DNA from: CALMUP01 sp035327305 | GTDB taxonomy: Bacteria; Verrucomicrobiota; Kiritimatiellia; CAIVKH01 | DNA: 46,025 nucleotides | Assembly (NCBI GenBank): GCA_035327305.1 | Contig: DAOLDL010000016.1 | Location: 1-46,025 of the forward strand | Direction: 5' to 3' | Shown: positions 17,039 through 25,013 of the stretch, piece after piece | How positions within the stretch are numbered: the first letter of the stretch is position 1 | Layout: the number at the start of each line of letters is the position of its first letter | Notes under the pieces: model-generated | Databases searched by the model: none | The model's input: the letters and a program-made list of their open reading frames with translations, nothing else | Told to the model about the DNA's origin: nothing | Made by a program: the position numbers and the translations under genes

Positions 17039-18861
17039 CGTGACGACTCCCGACGGTCAAACGCGGCACGATCGATCCGATAATATTTATCCATTCCATA
17101 CGGAAACGCGTGCTGGTGGTAATTCTTGAACCAAGGTTGGAGCAAACGCACGTTTACATTTTGATAGGCAAAAATCCAGGGACAATCCTCGACCACTATG
17201 GCCGACATTTTGCGGTACAGTTCCGTACGTTCACTGCCATCCGGAAGGGTTTGAATTTTTCTGTACAACTCATCAAATTCCGTGTTTCGGTAATTGCAAC
17301 GGTTTGGTCCGGGCGATGCATTCGGCCCATAGAACAGCTGGAGAAAGTTTTCAGCATCCGGATAATCGCCAATCCAACTCAAGAAAAACATGGGGGCGCG
17401 TTTTCTTTCAAGTTTTTCGTAAAATGCCGGGCCGTTGTTGTAACTCAAGTTGATTTGAATCCCTATCCGGCTCATAAAAAACGCAAACATTTCGGCGGAC
17501 TGACGCAATTCGGCGTCATCGGCCCGTCCCAATTCCAGTGTTATCTGTAATCGACGTCCGGTAGCGGGGTCGCGTCCATCGGGATAACCCGCCTCCACCA
17601 TCAATGTCCGAGCGCGATCGAGGTCAAACGGAAAAGGTTCATGATCGGGGTCATAGCCGGCCAATCCCTCGGGAATCGGCCCCACCGGCCTCGTGATGCG
17701 TCCGTTATACAATTTAATCCACGCTTCGGTGTCAAATGCGCATGTCATGGCCTGACGCAGGGCTTTATTTTGACCCAACAAAGGATCTTCCATATTGAAG
17801 GCAAAATAACCAAGCCGCAGGGATGGGCCGGTTACCAACGTGATGCCATGTTCCAGAATTTCCGGGTGCAATTGCCGTTGGTCATCCAGGATGGCATCCC
17901 AGTTATCGCGGGAGACATCCGATGAGTCCAATTGTCGGTTCATAAACATCAGCCATCGTGTCGCGGGATCGGTGACTACATAATCCACTATTCTATCCAC
18001 CAGAGGCAATCGACGTCCGGCATCCTGCAATAATCCGGCATCCTGCAACTCCTGCGTTCCGACACCAGGATAATACTCCACCCGTCCGGTTTCCTCCCAC
18101 TTGGGATTACGAACAAATTCGAGGCGATAATTATGACGCCATTCCTTAAGAATATAAGGACCGGTTCCCACGGGGTGGCGAGCGAAGTCCACACCATAAA
18201 AAGCAACCGCTTCATGTGGAACCGCGGCGACAAAGTGCATGGTCAATATCCAGAGCAACTGCGGATAAGGCTTGGTAAGCTTCAATTGCAGGGTATGGCG
18301 ATCGATCGCCTGCACGCCTTCTACCACCTGGTTGTAGTCTGTTGGTTCTGATTCACCGGATTTTTGGCGAAATGCATCCAGTCCCACCAAGCGGCCGTTC
18401 AGGGTCCAATAACCGACAGATTGGTTTTTCCGATCCGCCAGTCTTTTGATCGAATAAACAAAATCTTCGGCAACAAGCTCCCGCCCCTTGCCGTGGGTAT
18501 CGACGAAGCATGGATCGTCCTGGAAATAAATTCCGGGGCGTATTTTAAATGAGTAGACAAGTCCATCTTCTGAAACATGCGGCATGTTTTCGGCCAACAG
18601 CGGTTCCACCTGATATGGTCGTTCCAGGTAGGAGTACTGCAAAAGTGTTTCGTAAATCCGGGCGATGGCGATGGCGCTGTGGTAATCTCCGGATTTTACG
18701 GGGTCAAATCCGCGTATGCGCAAGGTATCCTGATAAAGCGTCGTACGGTCGCCATCGCGGTTGGAGTCAATATTCCGGGGCGAGCAGGCGAAAAGAACAA
18801 TATAAAAAAAAGCGCCAATCCATACCGGCAGTTGCTTAACCGGCCATGAATTGGCGTGCAT
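17035..18861 (-). CDS. ABC transporter substrate-binding lipoprotein, OppA/DppA type
   Basis: About 608 residues. The N terminus has a hydrophobic signal and a lipobox-like LFAC, so the mature protein should be a lipoprotein anchored at the periplasmic face. The SBP family 5 pattern is clear: ...YSFKIRPGIYFQDD..., ...DFVYSIKRL..., ...LKLTKPYPQLL..., HPVGTGPYILKEW and LGYFAFNMEDPLLGQNKALRQAM. These proteins bind peptides, nickel or oligosaccharides; the ligand cannot be told from sequence. I start at the ATG 18861 and not at the in-frame GTG one codon earlier. The gene follows secG by about 17 bases and overlaps the permease by 4, so it may be co-transcribed with the glycolytic genes. Confidence 0.92.
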   Translation of the reverse strand: MHANSWPVKQLPVWIGAFFYIVLFACSPRNIDSNRDGDRTTLYQDTLRIRGFDPVKSGDYHSAIAIARIYETLLQYSYLERPYQVEPLLAENMPHVSEDGLVYSFKIRPGIYFQDDPCFVDTHGKGRELVAEDFVYSIKRLADRKNQSVGYWTLNGRLVGLDAFRQKSGESEPTDYNQVVEGVQAIDRHTLQLKLTKPYPQLLWILTMHFVAAVPHEAVAFYGVDFARHPVGTGPYILKEWRHNYRLEFVRNPKWEETGRVEYYPGVGTQELQDAGLLQDAGRRLPLVDRIVDYVVTDPATRWLMFMNRQLDSSDVSRDNWDAILDDQRQLHPEILEHGITLVTGPSLRLGYFAFNMEDPLLGQNKALRQAMTCAFDTEAWIKLYNGRITRPVGPIPEGLAGYDPDHEPFPFDLDRARTLMVEAGYPDGRDPATGRRLQITLELGRADDAELRQSAEMFAFFMSRIGIQINLSYNNGPAFYEKLERKRAPMFFLSWIGDYPDAENFLQLFYGPNASPGPNRCNYRNTEFDELYRKIQTLPDGSERTELYRKMSAIVVEDCPWIFAYQNVNVRLLQPWFKNYHQHAFPYGMDKYYRIDRAAFDRRESSR

Positions 18862-18878
18862 CACGGCGCCGGGCCAGA

Positions 18879-19361
18879 TCAGGGAGTTACCGGCTCCGCT
18901 TCGTCCGGGACGTCCACCGGCATGATCACGGATTCCACCGGGGCGAAATCGGGATCAGCCACATCTTCAAAAGCTTGCGCGGACACATCCTGATTTTCAA
19001 ACGAGGGGAACATTCCTGCCTCCCGGGGCTGAACCGGTGGTGCGGAGAACATATCCGCACCCGCTTGCGGTGCAACAGGAAGAGGCGCGGGAGCGGTCAC
19101 GCGGTCCAGCAACGACTTGTCTTCGCTTTGCGTATACATAATGCCCAACAGCGTGGTGTTGGCCAAAAAGATTACCGCCAGCACAATGGTGGTCTTGGTA
19201 AGAATGTTTCCGGCACGGGAACCAAAAAGCGACTCACTCATGCCGCCACCGAATGCCACACCCATTCCCTGACTTTTGGATTGTTGCAGAAGAATAACCG
19301 CAACCAACAACAGGCAGGTAAGAATTTCAACCACAATTAAAAAGTAACGAACAATTTCCAT
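18879..19361 (-). CDS. secG: Preprotein translocase subunit SecG
   Basis: SecG is the small membrane subunit of SecYEG. The conserved core lies in the first 80 residues: a first helix (YFLIVVEILTCLLLVAVILL), the cytoplasmic loop QQSKSQGMGVAFGGGMSESLFG, and a second helix (TTIVLAVIFLANTTLLGIMY). The remaining 75-80 residues are an acidic, proline-rich extension not found in short SecG proteins; such tails vary among phyla. The start is the ATG at 19361 with AGGTG upstream; a longer frame would run into tpiA. The gene sits in the common tpiA-secG arrangement. Confidence 0.94.
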   Translation of the reverse strand: MEIVRYFLIVVEILTCLLLVAVILLQQSKSQGMGVAFGGGMSESLFGSRAGNILTKTTIVLAVIFLANTTLLGIMYTQSEDKSLLDRVTAPAPLPVAPQAGADMFSAPPVQPREAGMFPSFENQDVSAQAFEDVADPDFAPVESVIMPVDVPDEAEPVTP

Positions 19362-19386
19362 CGAATCACCTAACCCTATTGGACTA

Positions 19387-20157
19387 TTATAACGCGGCCT
19401 GTACGATTTCAACAAAAGAGCGGGCCTCAAGCGCGGCGCCGCCGATCAATCCGCCATCAATATCCGGAAGATTGAACAATTCACGGGCATTGGATGCCTT
19501 CACGCTTCCGCCATACTGTATTCGGACGGATTGCGCAACGGCTTCATCGGCGATATCACGCAGAACACCGCGAATAAATGCATGCACTTCCTGGGCTTGC
19601 TCCGGCGATGCGGTTTTACCGGTTCCGATTGCCCAAACCGGTTCATAAGCAATAACCGAGTCAACCAATTGGCGTGGGCTCAAACCGGCGAGGCTTCCAC
19701 GAACCTGCGTTCCGACAACATCGTTGGTTTTTCCGCCTTCGCGTTCGGTCAGGGTTTCACCCACGCATACAATTGGAGTGAGATTGCTTTCGAGCGCGGC
19801 CTTTGTCTTTTTATTCACGATGGCATCGGTCTCGCCGAAGTATGTGCGGCGTTCGCTGTGGCCAAGAATCACATAGTGGCAATAAACTTCGCGAAGCATT
19901 TCCGCGGAAATTTCACCGGTGAAAGCGCCGGATTTTTCCCAATGCATATTCTGGGCGCCCAAGTCAATGTGAGTTCCTGTAATAACATCGCTCACGGCCT
20001 TTAGCGCGGTGAACGGCGGACAGAGAACAATGTCAACATCCTTGCATCCGGCAAGGTCGCGCTTGATAGCCGAAGCCAGATCAATGGCGTCCGCCACGGT
20101 TTTATTCATCTTCCAATTGCCCGCGACGATGGGCTTTCTGCTTTTGGTTCCAGTCAT
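19387..20157 (-). CDS. tpiA: Triosephosphate isomerase
   Basis: TpiA interconverts dihydroxyacetone phosphate and glyceraldehyde 3-phosphate. From the ATG at 20157 the protein is 256 residues, the normal size. Catalytic residues are in place: N14 and K16 in VAGNWKMNKT, H100 in VILGHSERR and E172 in IAYEPVWAIGTGK. The phosphate-binding loop GGSVKASNA and the GGLIGGAAL strand close the barrel. It lies 25 bases after pgk and 25 bases before secG on the same strand. Identity is secure. Confidence 0.98.
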   Translation of the reverse strand: MTGTKSRKPIVAGNWKMNKTVADAIDLASAIKRDLAGCKDVDIVLCPPFTALKAVSDVITGTHIDLGAQNMHWEKSGAFTGEISAEMLREVYCHYVILGHSERRTYFGETDAIVNKKTKAALESNLTPIVCVGETLTEREGGKTNDVVGTQVRGSLAGLSPRQLVDSVIAYEPVWAIGTGKTASPEQAQEVHAFIRGVLRDIADEAVAQSVRIQYGGSVKASNARELFNLPDIDGGLIGGAALEARSFVEIVQAAL

Positions 20158-20182
20158 TTTATTTTCCTTAAATGAATTACCA

Positions 20183-21439
20183 TCACGCCTTGTTGGACAA
20201 TGCGGCCACACCGGGAAGTTCTTTGCCTTCAAGAAATTCGAGGCTCGCCCCACCGCCGGTGCTGATGTGCGTCATATTATCGGCCAACCCGCTTTGATTG
20301 ATGGCGCTTACGCTGTCGCCGCCGCCAATTATACTGACACATTCCGTCTCCGCAATCGCTTTGGCCACGGCCAGGGTACCGGCGGCAAACGGCGCCATCT
20401 CAAAACAGCCCATCGGGCCGTTCCAGATCACGGTGCGCGCTTTTCTGATTTCGGCGGCATACAGTTTTGCTGTTTCGGGGCCGATATCCAGCGATTCCCA
20501 ATCGGAGGGAATGCCGTCACGGGCCACAACCTTATGATTTGCTTCTGCGGAGAAGGCGTCCGCCACGACATTATCCACCGGTAACATCAACTTCACACCA
20601 CGAGCTTCGGCTTGCTTCAGCAAATCGGCGGCCAGGTCTTTTTTGTCTTCCTCGACCAGCGATTTACCGACAGAAATATTCATGGCCCGGTAAAATGTGT
20701 ACGCCATCGCGCCGCCAATCAGCAAAGCATCCACCTTGGTAAGCAGGTTGGCAATGACATTGACCTTGTCGCTGACCTTGGCGCCGCCCAGAATTGCGAT
20801 AAAGGGGCGTTCCGGGTTAGCCAGCGCCTGCCCCATGTACTTGATTTCCTTTTCCATAAGAAAACCGGCGGCGTTGACTTTGAAGAATTTGGTAATGATG
20901 GCCGTGGAGGCATGTGCGCGGTGAGCGGTGCCGAAAGCGTCGTTCACATACACATCGCCCAACTCGGACAACTGACGGGCGAAATCTTCCTGCCGGGTTT
21001 TCATTTCCGCCTTGGCGGCTTTTTTCTGCTCGTCGGTGGCATCATCAGCAAGCTTGGCTTTGCCTTCCTCCTCGGCATGGAAACGAAGGTTTTCCAGCAA
21101 AAGAATATGTTGTTCACGGCGAAGCGATTCCGCCATGGTTTTGACTTCCGGGCCAACGCAATCAGGAGCAAACAACACCGGGCGATGCAATAATTCGGAC
21201 AAACGGTCCGCAACAGGTTTCAAGCTGAACTCCGGAGCGCGTTTTCCCTTGGGCCGACCGAGATGGCTCATGAGAATGACCGAAGCGCCGTGATCAAGAA
21301 CATACTTGATGGTGGGAAGAGCCGATGTGATGCGGGTTTCGTCCCCCACATTGCCGTCCTTGATCGGGACATTAAAGTCCACGCGGATCAAGACTCGTTT
21401 CCCTTTCAGATCAATATCGCGAATTGTGAGTTTGTCCAT
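20183..21439 (-). CDS. pgk: Phosphoglycerate kinase
   Basis: Pgk makes ATP from 1,3-bisphosphoglycerate. The 418-residue protein starts at the ATG 21439. The N-terminal domain has VLIRVDFNVPI and SHLGRPKG. The C-terminal domain has the nucleotide-binding GGAKVSDK and the GGGDSVSAI/STGGGASLEFLEGKELPG loops. A lysine- and glutamate-rich insertion (about residues 118-145, KLADDATDEQKKAAKAEMKT) precedes DVYVNDAFGTAHRAHAS. This makes the protein about 20 residues longer than most bacterial enzymes and close to eukaryotic length. The gene follows gap after a 75-base gap containing a strong hairpin. Confidence 0.98.
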   Translation of the reverse strand: MDKLTIRDIDLKGKRVLIRVDFNVPIKDGNVGDETRITSALPTIKYVLDHGASVILMSHLGRPKGKRAPEFSLKPVADRLSELLHRPVLFAPDCVGPEVKTMAESLRREQHILLLENLRFHAEEEGKAKLADDATDEQKKAAKAEMKTRQEDFARQLSELGDVYVNDAFGTAHRAHASTAIITKFFKVNAAGFLMEKEIKYMGQALANPERPFIAILGGAKVSDKVNVIANLLTKVDALLIGGAMAYTFYRAMNISVGKSLVEEDKKDLAADLLKQAEARGVKLMLPVDNVVADAFSAEANHKVVARDGIPSDWESLDIGPETAKLYAAEIRKARTVIWNGPMGCFEMAPFAAGTLAVAKAIAETECVSIIGGGDSVSAINQSGLADNMTHISTGGGASLEFLEGKELPGVAALSNKA

Positions 21440-21476
21440 GGTGATGAAACCTCTTTGCTGAATATCTACATCAAAC

Positions 21477-21503
21477 GGCCCGGACGGTTGAACCGTCCGG
21501 GCC
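21477..21503 (-). terminator. GC-rich hairpin between gap and pgk
   Basis: The arms GGCCCGGACGGTT (21477-21489) and AACCGTCCGGGCC (21491-21503) are perfectly complementary over 13 bases around a single base; about 11 pairs with a 5-base loop can form. On the minus strand it lies 9 bases after the gap stop and 37 before the pgk ATG. Only three T residues follow, so it is a weak terminator at best. It may instead stabilise gap mRNA or be a processing point that sets gap expression above pgk. Confidence 0.6.
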
Positions 21504-21514
21504 ACGTTGCTGAA

Positions 21515-22528
21515 TTATTTTCCGCCATCAACTTTGGCCATATGCACGATAAGATCAATGACCTTGTTCGAGTAACCCCACTCGTTGTCGTACCAGGAAA
21601 CCAATTTGACAAAGCGGTCATTCAAGGCAATTCCGGCATCGGCGTCAAACACGCTGGTGCAAGACTCGCCAATGAAGTCGGTGGAAACCACGGCATCTTC
21701 GGTGTAAGCCAGAATGCCTTTCAGCGCGCCTTCGGAAGCGGCCTTCATCGCGGCCTTGATTTCATCGTACTTGGCGGGCTTGGCGAGGCGGCAGGTCAGA
21801 TCCACCACCGATACGTTAATGGTCGGAACGCGGAATGCCATGCCGGTCAACTTGCCGTTCAACTCGGGAATAACTTTACCGACGGCTTTGGCGGCGCCCG
21901 TGCTGGACGGGATAATGTTGTGCGCGCCGGCGCGTCCGCCGCGCCAATCCTTCTTTGAAGGACCATCAACCGTCTTCTGCGTGGCGGTGATGGAGTGCAC
22001 AGTGGTCATCAAACCTTCTTCGATTCCCCAATTGTCATTAACAACCTTGGCCAACGGCGCTAGGCAGTTGGTGGTGCAGGAGGCGTTCGAGACGACGTTC
22101 ATGTCGCTGGTGTACTTGTCGTGGTTGACACCCATGACAAACATCGGAGCATCTTTGGAGGGAGCGGAAATAACCACCTTCTTGGCGCCGCCCTTGAAGT
22201 GAGCGGAAGCGCCGGCGGTTTCAGTGAATACGCCAGTGGATTCGACGATGTAATCCGCTCCGGCATCTTTCCAGGGAATTTCGGCCGGGTCTTTTGAGCC
22301 GAATATGGCAATCTCCTTGCCATTGACCACGAGTTTTCCGTTTTCAGTTTTGACTTCGCCGTCAAAACGTCCATGCACGGAATCGTACTTGGTCATATAA
22401 ACCATATAATCCAAGTCGATGAAGGGGTCGTTGATCGCAACAACCTGCACGGCCGGATTGTTGACCGACGCACGAAACACAAGACGGCCGATACGGCCAA
22501 ATCCATTGATACCAACTTTAACTGCCAT
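21515..22528 (-). CDS. gap: Glyceraldehyde-3-phosphate dehydrogenase
   Basis: Gap oxidises glyceraldehyde 3-phosphate to 1,3-bisphosphoglycerate with NAD. The 337-residue enzyme has the Rossmann motif GINGFGRIGR, the acidic residue of AINDPFIDL that favours NAD over NADP, and the catalytic cysteine C151 in SNASCTTNCLAPL. The region INDPFIDLDYMVYMTKYDS is of the type seen in eukaryotic GAPDH and its close bacterial relatives. The start has AGGAG at 7-base spacing. It heads the gap-pgk-tpiA-secG operon, with a candidate promoter and a palindromic operator upstream. Identity is secure. Confidence 0.98.
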   Translation of the reverse strand: MAVKVGINGFGRIGRLVFRASVNNPAVQVVAINDPFIDLDYMVYMTKYDSVHGRFDGEVKTENGKLVVNGKEIAIFGSKDPAEIPWKDAGADYIVESTGVFTETAGASAHFKGGAKKVVISAPSKDAPMFVMGVNHDKYTSDMNVVSNASCTTNCLAPLAKVVNDNWGIEEGLMTTVHSITATQKTVDGPSKKDWRGGRAGAHNIIPSSTGAAKAVGKVIPELNGKLTGMAFRVPTINVSVVDLTCRLAKPAKYDEIKAAMKAASEGALKGILAYTEDAVVSTDFIGESCTSVFDADAGIALNDRFVKLVSWYDNEWGYSNKVIDLIVHMAKVDGGK

Positions 22529-22598
22529 ATGAATACTCCTGTTCTATATAAGGTAAAGGTCCGGAAAATAGTTTGACCGGAAAATTCAAGCGTGCATT

Positions 22599-22620
22599 GA
22601 TACCGCAGGGAAGCGGTATC
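22599..22620 (-). promoter_or_regulatory. Leader hairpin upstream of gap
   Basis: The arms GATACCGC (22599-22606) and GCGGTATC (22613-22620) pair perfectly around a 6-base loop. The structure lies in the predicted 5' leader of gap, 70-92 bases before its ATG. No T run follows, so it is not a terminator; mRNA stabilisation or a protein site are possible. Confidence 0.4.
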
Positions 22621-22632
22621 GTCAATAAACAA

Positions 22633-22644
22633 TGAAACGTTTCA
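22633..22644. promoter_or_regulatory. LacI-family-like operator palindrome upstream of gap
   Basis: The sequence TGAAACGTTTCA is a perfect 12-base palindrome with a central CG, the shape of LacI/GalR-family operators and nearly identical to the E. coli Cra (FruR) consensus. It lies about 40 bases downstream of the predicted gap start site (-10 at 22689-22694), where a bound repressor could block elongation. Established knowledge: Cra controls gapA and pgk in E. coli. That a LacI-family regulator acts here is inference. Confidence 0.5.
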
Positions 22645-22688
22645 ACGATTCCCCGATAGCAGGCATGGCGGAAATACCTAACCGGGCT

Positions 22689-22694
22689 ATTATA
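22689..22694 (-). promoter_or_regulatory. Candidate -10 box of the gap promoter
   Basis: A perfect TATAAT is read on the minus strand at 22689-22694. The -35 region is poor (AATGAA at 17-base spacing). Transcription from here gives a leader of about 150 bases carrying the palindrome at 22633-22644 and the hairpin at 22599-22620. Confidence 0.5.
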
Positions 22695-22820
22695 CAACGA
22701 ATCGCAGGGTTTTCATTGAATAATAGACTCACACTTGCGTCAAAAGCATAAGAAGCGGTAAAGTAACAAAAATTTGAACTCATTCTGACGGATTAAATGA
22801 ACGAACGGGGAAATAACGCC

Positions 22821-23447
22821 ATGAAAATCAAAAAAACAAGCAACATGCACATCGCGGCGATATCTTTGATCGCAATCGCCTTAACTTCAAGTGGTTGCGC
22901 GGCATTTCGCGCATCTACAACCAACGTGGATGTCAATCGCGACACCCACATGAAAGAGGATTTTGACTTTGTGGATATGCGGCAAATATCACAAAGCATT
23001 GCCGATGAGATGATCAATACGTTCCTGGCCCGGCAGGGCGAGCCGCCCATCATGATGATTCCAGGGATTCAGAACCGGACCAGTCAATATGTTGACACCA
23101 AAGCGCTTACCGACAGGATGCGCAACGAAGTATTCCGTTCGGGTCGCGCCCAGTTTGTAAATGAAGACCGACGCGCCGACCTGCTGAAGGAACAGGGTTA
23201 TCAGGCGGCGAATGTCACACCGGAAACTCAAGTTATGATCGGTCGCCAATTGGGCGCCAAATACATGATCACCGGCTCGCTCATCGAAATGAGCCAGCGC
23301 AGTCCCCGCCAGGTCCGCGTATCCAAAACCAAGGAGAATTACTACAAGCTCACTTTGGAGGTTACGGATTTGGAGACCGGGTTGCTGGCATGGACAACGG
23401 AACGGGAATTCGCCCGCGCCGCGACTTTGCCGCTCATTGGTTGGTAA
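22821..23447 (+). CDS. LpoB-like penicillin-binding-protein activator lipoprotein
   Basis: About 208 residues from the ATG at 22821, which has GGGGA upstream (an earlier in-frame ATG at 22797 lacks a ribosome site). The signal peptide ends in the lipobox TSSGC, so this is a lipoprotein. The mature part matches the LpoB/CsgG-like family: DMRQISQSIADEMINTFL, then IMMIPGIQNRTSQYVD, and QLGAKYMITGSLIEM. In Enterobacteria LpoB activates PBP1b from the outer membrane. The downstream COG3014-like lipoprotein gene supports the family assignment because the pair often co-occurs. Function as a PBP activator here is inferred. Confidence 0.85.
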   Translation: MKIKKTSNMHIAAISLIAIALTSSGCAAFRASTTNVDVNRDTHMKEDFDFVDMRQISQSIADEMINTFLARQGEPPIMMIPGIQNRTSQYVDTKALTDRMRNEVFRSGRAQFVNEDRRADLLKEQGYQAANVTPETQVMIGRQLGAKYMITGSLIEMSQRSPRQVRVSKTKENYYKLTLEVTDLETGLLAWTTEREFARAATLPLIGW

Positions 23448-23526
23448 TCGGCGCGTGCCCGTCCGCGGGCAACCATCGGTGTACCCATCATGAACTCAGT
23501 TCCTGAACGTATCCGGAGCATGTGAC

Positions 23527-24699
23527 ATGCCTGCCCATCGATTGGTTGCAATATGTTTACTCGCGATCGCTTCCGTAACTGCGGGATGCGCCGGCGCCAA
23601 ACTGAACAGTGCGCGCAGTGACTATTTTTCCGGCGCATATCTTCAGGCCGCCCAGCGCCTGGAGGATCAGTCCTTTCCAAAACGTGACCGGGTATTATTT
23701 CTAATGGAACGGGGTATGATCCGCCAGGCCGCCGGTGATTTCGAAGGAAGCACCCGCGATTTCATAGCCGCCTACAACACGATCGAATCGATGACCGCAA
23801 TAAGCCTTACCCAGGATTCGGCTTCGATGATCATTAATGATTCGGTGCAGGAATATCGAGGCGCACCTTTTGAACGCACGCTTCTTCATTCCTTCACCGC
23901 AAAGAATCACTTGTTGCAGTCGAATTGGGAGCTTGCGGCCGTTGAAGCGCGGCGCATTATCCAGTCACTCGCCCCCGAGTCCCTGCGTGATTACCCGGAA
24001 GACGCCTATTCCCGTTACATGGCGGGTTTATGCTTAAGTTTGATTGGCGATTGGTCCAATGCCGCCCTGCAATACCGACTCGCCGCACGCTTGACCCCGC
24101 ATCTATCCATACACGAACAAACCGGCCACATTTCCCTCTCCACCAATTCAACCACGGACGCCACTGTTCCTGCAAACATACCCGGAGACCATGAACTGAT
24201 AGTCCTGGTGTTGATCGGGAGGTCACCCACCGGCCACGAACTTGAACATTCCCGGCGACCGATTCGACCGGCCGGATATGCGGAAATTATTGTGAATGGC
24301 GGACCGGCCGGCCGCAGTTACGCCCTGGCCGATACCATGGACCTCGCATTTACCACCAAGCAAAAGGACGCCATTCGCGACATGGCGAAAACAGTAAGTC
24401 GGATCGCGCTCAAGGAAGTGACGGCACGATCGCTTGAAAAAGAAGATGAATTGCTTGGCCTTCTTTTCCGGCTGATCATGATTAACATGCTCGAACAACC
24501 GGACATCCGGCGGTGGGAAACGCTACCCCGCTCGCTTCAAGTCGCCAGAATGCCGGTGCCGGCGAATTTGGAAAGCGTTCAGGTGAATTTCAAAACCTCG
24601 TCCGGGGCCATTGTGCGTTCAGTGCCGGTATCCCTGCCCCTGCCCCAAAATCAACGCACCTTTATTACCGTGGTGCGGGACACGCAACCTATTCTATAA
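23527..24699 (+). CDS. COG3014-like lipoprotein with TPR-like N-terminal half
   Basis: 390 residues with a signal peptide ending VTAGC, so a lipoprotein. The N-terminal half is helical with TPR-like spacing (YLQAAQRLED..., RVLFLMERGMIRQAAGDFEGSTRDFIAAYN, ...NHLLQSNWELAAVEARRIIQ). The C-terminal part is beta-rich and contains a region with KDAIRDMAKTVSRIALKE. This architecture is that of the uncharacterised COG3014 family found next to LpoB genes. It starts 79 bases after the LpoB-like gene on the same strand. It ends tail-to-tail with the next gene, overlapping by 11 bases (24689-24699). Confidence 0.8.
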   Translation: MPAHRLVAICLLAIASVTAGCAGAKLNSARSDYFSGAYLQAAQRLEDQSFPKRDRVLFLMERGMIRQAAGDFEGSTRDFIAAYNTIESMTAISLTQDSASMIINDSVQEYRGAPFERTLLHSFTAKNHLLQSNWELAAVEARRIIQSLAPESLRDYPEDAYSRYMAGLCLSLIGDWSNAALQYRLAARLTPHLSIHEQTGHISLSTNSTTDATVPANIPGDHELIVLVLIGRSPTGHELEHSRRPIRPAGYAEIIVNGGPAGRSYALADTMDLAFTTKQKDAIRDMAKTVSRIALKEVTARSLEKEDELLGLLFRLIMINMLEQPDIRRWETLPRSLQVARMPVPANLESVQVNFKTSSGAIVRSVPVSLPLPQNQRTFITVVRDTQPIL

Positions 24700-25006
24700 C
24701 GTCGTCCAGCCGGTGTTTCTCCAATGTGCATGCGACATGCTGTTGCATATCGCCAAGCGCATATTCGCCGCCACCGGGGCATACTGGGCGTGCGCGCAAA
24801 TAGGCGGGTACAAGCTCGTCAAATGATAGCGGTCCGCGACCGTCATGTTCGATGGCAAATTGTTCCTTGGCGCCCTCGATTTCGTGCAATTGGCTCACGC
24901 AGGTACGCCATTGCTTCTTCTGAAAAGCCTGATACCAGTTCCAAGCGGACAGCGTCAACAAACACGCGGCCACCATCAGCACCAGATAAAGGCCGCGCCG
25001 GGACAT
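24689..25006 (-). CDS. Small membrane-anchored pseudopilin-like protein
   Basis: 105 residues: one N-terminal membrane helix (residues 5-23), then a helical region with two cysteines (C36 and later C77) and a C-terminal segment RPVCPGGGEYALGD...VACTLEKH. The phrase CPxGGxY...C is typical of the end of pseudopilin-like proteins in Verrucomicrobiota and Lentisphaerota. The N-terminal methylation motif of true pilins is absent. It lies 7 bases after the NtrC-type regulator on the same strand. The assignment is by C-terminal pattern only, and the function is unknown. Confidence 0.7.
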   Translation of the reverse strand: MSRRGLYLVLMVAACLLTLSAWNWYQAFQKKQWRTCVSQLHEIEGAKEQFAIEHDGRGPLSFDELVPAYLRARPVCPGGGEYALGDMQQHVACTLEKHRLDDVIE

Positions 25007-25013
25007 AACCGAA

